Part shown: one piece after another, positions 14,900 to 18,231 of the stretch
Layout of the letters: every line of letters starts with the position of its first letter
Numbering within the stretch: the first letter of the stretch is position 1
NCBI GenBank assembly: GCA_028275005.1
Contig: JAQCNN010000119.1
Span: 1-18,231 of the forward strand
Source: Salinirussus sp.
Lineage (GTDB): Archaea > Halobacteriota > Halobacteria > Halobacteriales > Haloarculaceae
DNA: 18,231 nucleotides
Reading direction: 5' to 3'
Position numbers and translations under genes: made by a program
Notes under the pieces: generated by a model
Seen by the model: only the letters and a program-made list of their open reading frames with translations
What the model was told of the DNA's origin: nothing
Databases searched by the model: none

Positions 14900-16371
14900 T
14901 ACCGCTGCAGTCGGCCACCGAGACTGCCCTCGCTAACGGCATCAACAACGTGTGGGTGCTGGTGGTGAGTTTCCTCATCTTCTTCATGCAGCCCGGCTTC
15001 GCCATGCTCGAGGCAGGGCAGGTGCGTGCGAAGAACGTGGGGAACGTGCTGATGAAGAACATGACCGACTGGGGGCTGGGTGTCATCGTCTACTTCCTGC
15101 TCGGAACGGCTGTCGTCGGCATCGTCGGGATGCTGACGACACCGGGTGTGTCGATGGACATCGGGGCGGCGTTCAGCGTCCTTTCGGACACGGCGGCCGC
15201 CGTTCCCGGGACCGAGAAAATTGGCCTCAACCCGTGGGTCAGCTTCCTCTTTGGCGCCGTCTTCGCGATGACGGCCGCCACCATCGTCTCGGGGGCCGTC
15301 GCCGAGCGGATGAAGTTCCCCGCCTACGTCCTGTTCGTCGTCGCGATGGTCGGCATCATCTACCCGGTCCTGCCGGGGATGGCGTGGGGCGGCAACGGGC
15401 TGCTCTCGGCGGATGGCTTCCTCGGGAGCGCCATCGGCGCCGGATACCTCGACTTCGCCGGGGCCACCGTCGTCCACATGGCCGGCGGACTGGCCGGGCT
15501 AGTGGCCGCGAAGATGGTCGGCCCACGCAGCGGCCGGTACGACGAGGACGGGAACACGCAGGCGATCCCCGGTCACTCGATCATGTTCGCGGTGCTCGGG
15601 ACGCTCGTGCTGGCCTTTGGCTGGTTCGGGTTCAACGTCGGCACGAACGCGACCATCATCACCTTCACCGATGCCGGCGATGTCATCTTCACCGGTTCCG
15701 GTCTCGGCCGAGTTGCGCTGGTAACGACGCTCGGGATGGGCGGTGGCGCCGTCGCCGCGATGGCCGTCTCCTCGCTCTGGCAGGGCAAGCCCGACCCGCT
15801 GTGGACCGCAAACGGTCTACTGGCCGGGCTCGTCGGTGTCACCGGCGCCGTCCCCCACGTTACCTGGTGGGGCGGTCTCCTCATCGGGGTCATCGCCGGC
15901 GCGCTCGTGCTCCCGGCCTACCGCTGGACGGTCGATTCACTGAAGATCGACGACGTCTGTGGTGTCTTCGCCGTCCACGGCGCGGCAGGCGGGGTCGGGA
16001 CAATCCTGATCCCGGTCTTTGGCGCGGCAAGCGGCGGCGGCTGGGCGTTCCTCGGTGGCACCCAGCTCATCATGCAGATTGTCGGCGTGCTCGTCATCGG
16101 CACCTGGACCGTGCTGGCGACGATGGTCTCCCTGAAGATCATCGGCGCACTCACCGGGCTCCGCGTCTCCGAGGAGGAGGAGAGCCAGGGGCTCGACCAG
16201 AACGAGCACGGCGTCTCCGCCTACCCCGAGTTCGGCTCGGAGGGCGGCCGCGGACGGATGAGCGCGGACGGTGGTGCCCGGAGTGACGGCGGCACGACCA
16301 TCGACAGCGAGGACCTACGTACCGACGGCGGAGCTGACGCAGCGAGCTCAAACGGAGGTGAGAACAGATGA
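14890..16371 (+). CDS. amt: Ammonium transporter (Amt family)
   Basis: This 493-residue polytopic protein moves ammonium across the membrane. The first helix carries NNVWVLVVSFLIFFMQPGFA and then EAGQVRAKNVGNVLMKN, the standard Amt N-terminus. The twin pore histidines are visible as H196 in ATVVHMAGG and H363 in FAVHGAAGG. About eleven hydrophobic segments end near residue 420, followed by an acidic cytoplasmic tail of about 70 residues rich in G, D and S, which in the family meets the PII protein. No ATG or GTG precedes the first helix in frame (a stop lies at 14857-14859), so TTG 14890 is the only reasonable start. The stop overlaps the glnK ATG (ATGA), and the two gene products are expected to form a transporter-regulator pair. 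Confidence 0.95.
   Translation: MDVVPLQSATETALANGINNVWVLVVSFLIFFMQPGFAMLEAGQVRAKNVGNVLMKNMTDWGLGVIVYFLLGTAVVGIVGMLTTPGVSMDIGAAFSVLSDTAAAVPGTEKIGLNPWVSFLFGAVFAMTAATIVSGAVAERMKFPAYVLFVVAMVGIIYPVLPGMAWGGNGLLSADGFLGSAIGAGYLDFAGATVVHMAGGLAGLVAAKMVGPRSGRYDEDGNTQAIPGHSIMFAVLGTLVLAFGWFGFNVGTNATIITFTDAGDVIFTGSGLGRVALVTTLGMGGGAVAAMAVSSLWQGKPDPLWTANGLLAGLVGVTGAVPHVTWWGGLLIGVIAGALVLPAYRWTVDSLKIDDVCGVFAVHGAAGGVGTILIPVFGAASGGGWAFLGGTQLIMQIVGVLVIGTWTVLATMVSLKIIGALTGLRVSEEEESQGLDQNEHGVSAYPEFGSEGGRGRMSADGGARSDGGTTIDSEDLRTDGGADAASSNGGENR
16354..16361 (+). promoter_or_regulatory. Strong Shine-Dalgarno site for glnK1
   Basis: GGAGGTGA is a full complement to the 3' end of archaeal 16S rRNA and lies six bases before ATG 16368. 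Within an operon otherwise linked by overlapping codons it should give glnK1 independent, strong initiation. Confidence 0.7.
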
Positions 16372-16715
16372 GCGACATCACCATGATCATCGCGTACATC
16401 CGTCCGGACAAGCTGGGCGACGTCAAACAGGGGCTCGCCGAAGCCGGCGCGCCCTCGCTGACGGTCACGAACGTCTCCGGGCGCGGCTCACAGCCCGCAA
16501 AGACCGGCCAGTGGCGCGGCGAGGAGTACGTCGTCGACCTCCACCAGAAGGTCAAACTCGAGTGTGTCGTCGAGGAGGCACCGGTCGACGACGTGGTCGA
16601 CGCGATCGAGGAGGCCGCCCACACCGGCGAACCCGGCGACGGCAAGGTCTTCACCATGCCCGTCGACAAAGCCGTCCAGATCCGCACCGGCGAGCGCGGC
16701 CCCGACGCCGTGTGA
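16368..16715 (+). CDS. glnK: Nitrogen regulatory protein P-II (GlnK), first copy
   Basis: This 115-residue protein belongs to the trimeric PII signal family that binds ATP/ADP and 2-oxoglutarate and blocks the Amt channel when nitrogen is plentiful. The N-terminal strand is ITMIIAYIRPDKL. The T-loop reads GRGSQPAKTGQWRGEEYVVDL: Q42 matches the glutamine that contacts Mg-ATP and 2-oxoglutarate, and Y54 matches the tyrosine uridylylated in enterobacterial GlnB. HTGEPGDGKVFTMPVDKAVQIRTGE is the conserved C-terminal B/C-loop region. W49 replaces the more usual tyrosine of the ELYRG segment. It is translated with amt (four-base overlap, plus its own ribosome-binding site), and its TGA overlaps the next ATG by one base. 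No uridylyltransferase gene is in the window. Confidence 0.96.
   Translation: MSDITMIIAYIRPDKLGDVKQGLAEAGAPSLTVTNVSGRGSQPAKTGQWRGEEYVVDLHQKVKLECVVEEAPVDDVVDAIEEAAHTGEPGDGKVFTMPVDKAVQIRTGERGPDAV
16452..16552 (+). repeat. Block of glnK1 identical to glnK2 (101 bp)
   Basis: These 101 bases, covering the end of the first helix and the whole T-loop, are identical to 17561-17661. Further runs match perfectly at 16590-16646, 16648-16691 and 16693-16713, broken only by single differences, while the 5' end and the segment at about 16553-16589 differ at many sites. Confidence 0.9.
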
Positions 16716-17182
16716 TGGACGTCGACGACATCGACAGACAGGTCCTCGCCGCCCTCATCGCGGACGGCCGGGCGGCCGATGCGGATCTTGGGTCCGCTGC
16801 TGGTGTCGGTGCGTCGACCGCAAGCTGGCGACGGCAGTCCCTCGAGGACGAGGGCGTTATCCGCGAGTACCAGCCCCGCCTCGACTACGCCGCGCTCGGG
16901 CATCCGGTGACGGCGCTGCTCCAGGTCGACGTCGACCCGTCGGCCCGGGGGACGGTGCTCGCCACGCTCCGGGACGACGGGCGGTTCTACACGGTCTACG
17001 AGGTGGCGGGCCCCGACGACATCCTCGCGTTCGGGCGCTTTCCCGACCGCGACAGGCTGGTCCGGGTGCGCCGTCAACTCCGCGGCGAGGAGGGGGTCCG
17101 TCACGCCCGTGTGACCCCCCTCTTCCCCGTCGCCGACCCGGACCAGTTCGCCCCGAAACGCAACGGCACCGACGACCATTGA
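16715..17182 (+). CDS. Lrp/AsnC family transcriptional regulator
   Basis: This 155-residue protein has the two-domain Lrp layout. The N-terminal winged helix-turn-helix (about 3-55) begins MDVDDIDRQVLAALIADGRAA and ends in a recognition-helix region ASTASWRRQSLEDEGVI. The C-terminal RAM/AsnC ligand-binding domain (about 65-140) contains VTALLQVDVD and FYTVYEVAGPDDILAFGRF. The tail ends in charged and polar residues. Its ATG overlaps the glnK1 stop by one base, making it the third gene of amt-glnK-lrp. The context suggests that it senses an amino acid such as glutamine and controls nitrogen genes, possibly including its own operon and glnK2, which is inference. The linked HTH and RAM domains distinguish it from stand-alone RAM proteins. 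Confidence 0.9.
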   Translation: MDVDDIDRQVLAALIADGRAADADLGSAAGVGASTASWRRQSLEDEGVIREYQPRLDYAALGHPVTALLQVDVDPSARGTVLATLRDDGRFYTVYEVAGPDDILAFGRFPDRDRLVRVRRQLRGEEGVRHARVTPLFPVADPDQFAPKRNGTDDH

Positions 17183-17252
17183 GCCTGTCGGCCCCGCCGT
17201 TTCAGCCGATGTACCCCACGCCCGTCGGAACGCCGGGCGACAGGTCGCTCAC

Positions 17253-17257
17253 TTTTT
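17253..17257 (+). terminator. Possible T-run terminator after the amt-glnK-lrp operon
   Basis: A run of five T in otherwise GC-rich DNA lies about 70 bases after the lrp stop. Archaeal termination often needs only a T-rich stretch, but the run is short and no neighbouring T-runs reinforce it. Confidence 0.25.
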
Positions 17258-17354
17258 CGCCGGTCGTCCGGTAGCTGCCAGCCTATCCGGTCGTGGCCGC
17301 TTCGTCGCCGAGAGGCCGACGCTCTCCGGGCGTCCGGGCAACACCGGGTCGACA

Positions 17355-17389
17355 GGGGTGAGGTGGGCTGAACACCCCGAACACGGGGT
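17355..17389. repeat. Overlapping inverted repeats upstream of glnK2
   Basis: GGGGTG (17355-17360) can pair with CACCCC (17373-17378), and the same CACCCC can instead pair with GGGGT (17385-17389). Two mutually exclusive stems are therefore possible in RNA. Further on, CGTTC (17444-17448) and GAACG (17458-17462) form an inverted repeat that ends 14 bases before the glnK2 start and could be a protein site. Short stems arise easily in such GC-rich DNA. Confidence 0.3.
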
Positions 17390-17476
17390 CACAGTCGCCA
17401 CCGCGTCCGGGGGCCGGAACCCCGGTAGCCAGCGGCGGCGCAACGTTCAACACCACGGAACGGGTTGGAAAAAGCG

Positions 17477-17824
17477 ATGACCGAGATCACGATGGTCGTC
17501 GCCTACATCCGGCCGGACAAGCTCAGCGACGTGAAACAGGCGCTCGCGGAGACGGGTGCACCCTCGCTGACGGTCACGAACGTCTCCGGGCGCGGCTCAC
17601 AGCCCGCAAAGACCGGCCAGTGGCGCGGCGAGGAGTACGTCGTCGACCTCCACCAGAAGGTGAAGGTGGAGTGTGTCGTCGCCGACATCGCCCCCGGTGA
17701 CGTGGTCGACGCGATCGAGGAGGCCGCCCACACCGGCGAACCCGGCGACGGCAAGATCTTCACCATGCCCGTCGACAAAGCCGTCCAGATCCGCACCGGC
17801 AAGCGCGGCCCCGACGCCGTGTAG
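17477..17824 (+). CDS. glnK: Nitrogen regulatory protein P-II (GlnK), second copy
   Basis: This second PII protein is also 115 residues long and differs from the first copy at about 16 positions, mainly at the N-terminus (MTEITMVVAYI) and in the segment after the T-loop (ADIAPG in place of EEAPVD). The T-loop is identical, including Q42, W49 and Y54, so ligand binding and Amt contact should be shared. It has no adjacent amt within the window and no good TATA element at the usual distance (the -27 position lies near GTTCAACACC). Its expression may therefore depend on an activator or on read-through from the lrp gene. Start ATG 17477 matches the copy-one start; an in-frame TTG lies four codons earlier. 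It converges on the thioesterase gene with 33 bases between stops. Confidence 0.95.
   Translation: MTEITMVVAYIRPDKLSDVKQALAETGAPSLTVTNVSGRGSQPAKTGQWRGEEYVVDLHQKVKVECVVADIAPGDVVDAIEEAAHTGEPGDGKIFTMPVDKAVQIRTGKRGPDAV
17561..17661 (+). repeat. Block of glnK2 identical to glnK1 (101 bp)
   Basis: This block matches 16452-16552 base for base at a constant offset of 1109. It encodes the T-loop region. Perfect identity at synonymous sites here, with many differences just outside, points to recent gene conversion or strong constraint on this segment. Confidence 0.9.
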
Positions 17825-17857
17825 GCCCGGCAGCGACGCCAGGTTCACAGCGCCGGT

Positions 17858-18231
17858 TTAGCTGTCGGCCGCGGTCGACCCCCCGTCCCCGCGTTCACGG
17901 ACACACTCGTGGACCCGGTCGGGGAGGGGGGTGGGTTCGAACTGCTCGTCGACGAGCACGAAACTCACCTCACCCGAGGCGGCCTGCTGACCGTCCGCGT
18001 CCTGAACGCGGAACTCGACGGTCAGCGAGGTCTCGCCGGCGGTCACTGTCGTCCGGACGGTGGCGGTCTCGCCGGCCCGCAGCGGTGTCTCGAAGGAAGC
18101 CGCCGCGTCGACGGCCGGCAGCGCGTGGCCCTCCCGACGGAGTGTCTCCATGAGGTGGTCCTCGGCCGGCCCGAAGTAGTCGTTCAGCCCGACGACCACG
18201 AAGTGAAAGAAGCGGGGGAAGTAGATGAGCC
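17858..18231 (-). CDS. Hot-dog fold acyl-CoA thioesterase, 5' end outside the window
   Basis: The visible 123 residues match the 4-hydroxybenzoyl-CoA thioesterase-like hot-dog family, which hydrolyses acyl-CoA thioesters. Reading leftward from the window edge, the frame begins LIYFPRFFHFVVVGLNDYF, the long central helix of the fold. The strands follow: ALPAVDAAASFETPLRAG, ATVRTTVTAGETSLTVEF and GEVSFVLVDE. The catalytic N-terminal strand with its aspartate and the gene start are missing at the edge. A GTG at 18199 would cut the central helix and is not the real start. The C-terminal tail after PTPLP is charged. Substrate cannot be told from this sequence, and the neighbouring glnK2 gives no hint. 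Confidence 0.75.
   Translation of the reverse strand, partial: LIYFPRFFHFVVVGLNDYFGPAEDHLMETLRREGHALPAVDAAASFETPLRAGETATVRTTVTAGETSLTVEFRVQDADGQQAASGEVSFVLVDEQFEPTPLPDRVHECVRERGDGGSTAADS

Noticed and set aside
16509..16532. Loss of the uridylylated tyrosine in GlnK (W49 in the T-loop)
   Set aside because: On alignment with enterobacterial GlnB, W49 matches Tyr46, while the modified Tyr51 matches Y54, which is conserved in both copies.

Overview
The window comes from an extremely halophilic archaeon of class Halobacteria. It is very GC-rich. The predicted proteins are strongly acidic (runs of D and E in the synthetase, the redoxin, the Cmi4-like protein and others). Several genes have a TATA-like element about 27 bases before the start codon, as expected for leaderless transcripts. 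Several families are ones I know mainly from haloarchaea or archaea: DUF373, DUF5828, Cmi4, a solo Cas4-like protein, and paired GlnK proteins. I cannot name the genus.

Left third (1-8359). A DUF373 membrane protein (minus) diverges from ileS (isoleucyl-tRNA synthetase, plus). A DUF5828-type helical protein and a PiT-family phosphate permease follow on the plus strand. The permease converges, six bases apart, on a CNNM/CorC-type membrane protein with CBS domains (minus).

Middle (8465-13179). A tight plus-strand cluster encodes a glutaredoxin-like protein, a peroxiredoxin-fold protein with no cysteine at the usual catalytic position, and a TsaC/Sua5-type threonylcarbamoyl-AMP synthase; their stops and starts abut or overlap. 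It converges with three base pairs of overlap on a minus-strand pair: a Cmi4-like protein followed by a solitary Cas4-like protein with four cluster cysteines but no nuclease motif that I can see. A zinc-ribbon membrane protein (minus) and hemB (plus) share an AT-rich divergent promoter region.

Right third (13205-18231). A PAS histidine kinase without a linked response regulator (minus) lies beside a 629-bp gene-free region rich in palindromes and TATA elements. Beyond it is a nitrogen module: amt (ammonium transporter, apparent TTG start), glnK1 and an Lrp/AsnC regulator, with overlapping stops and starts. After a 294-bp gap comes a second PII gene, glnK2, which shares a 101-bp block of perfect DNA identity with glnK1. 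The window ends inside a hot-dog thioesterase gene (minus).

The most unusual features are a possible 31-codon leader ORF that starts at the expected leaderless position and overlaps the amt start; the mosaic identity of the two glnK genes; the cysteine-poor redoxin in a redox/tRNA-modification operon; and the apparently nuclease-dead Cas4-like protein, with no CRISPR array in the window. I found no insertion sequence, rRNA, complete tRNA or CRISPR array.
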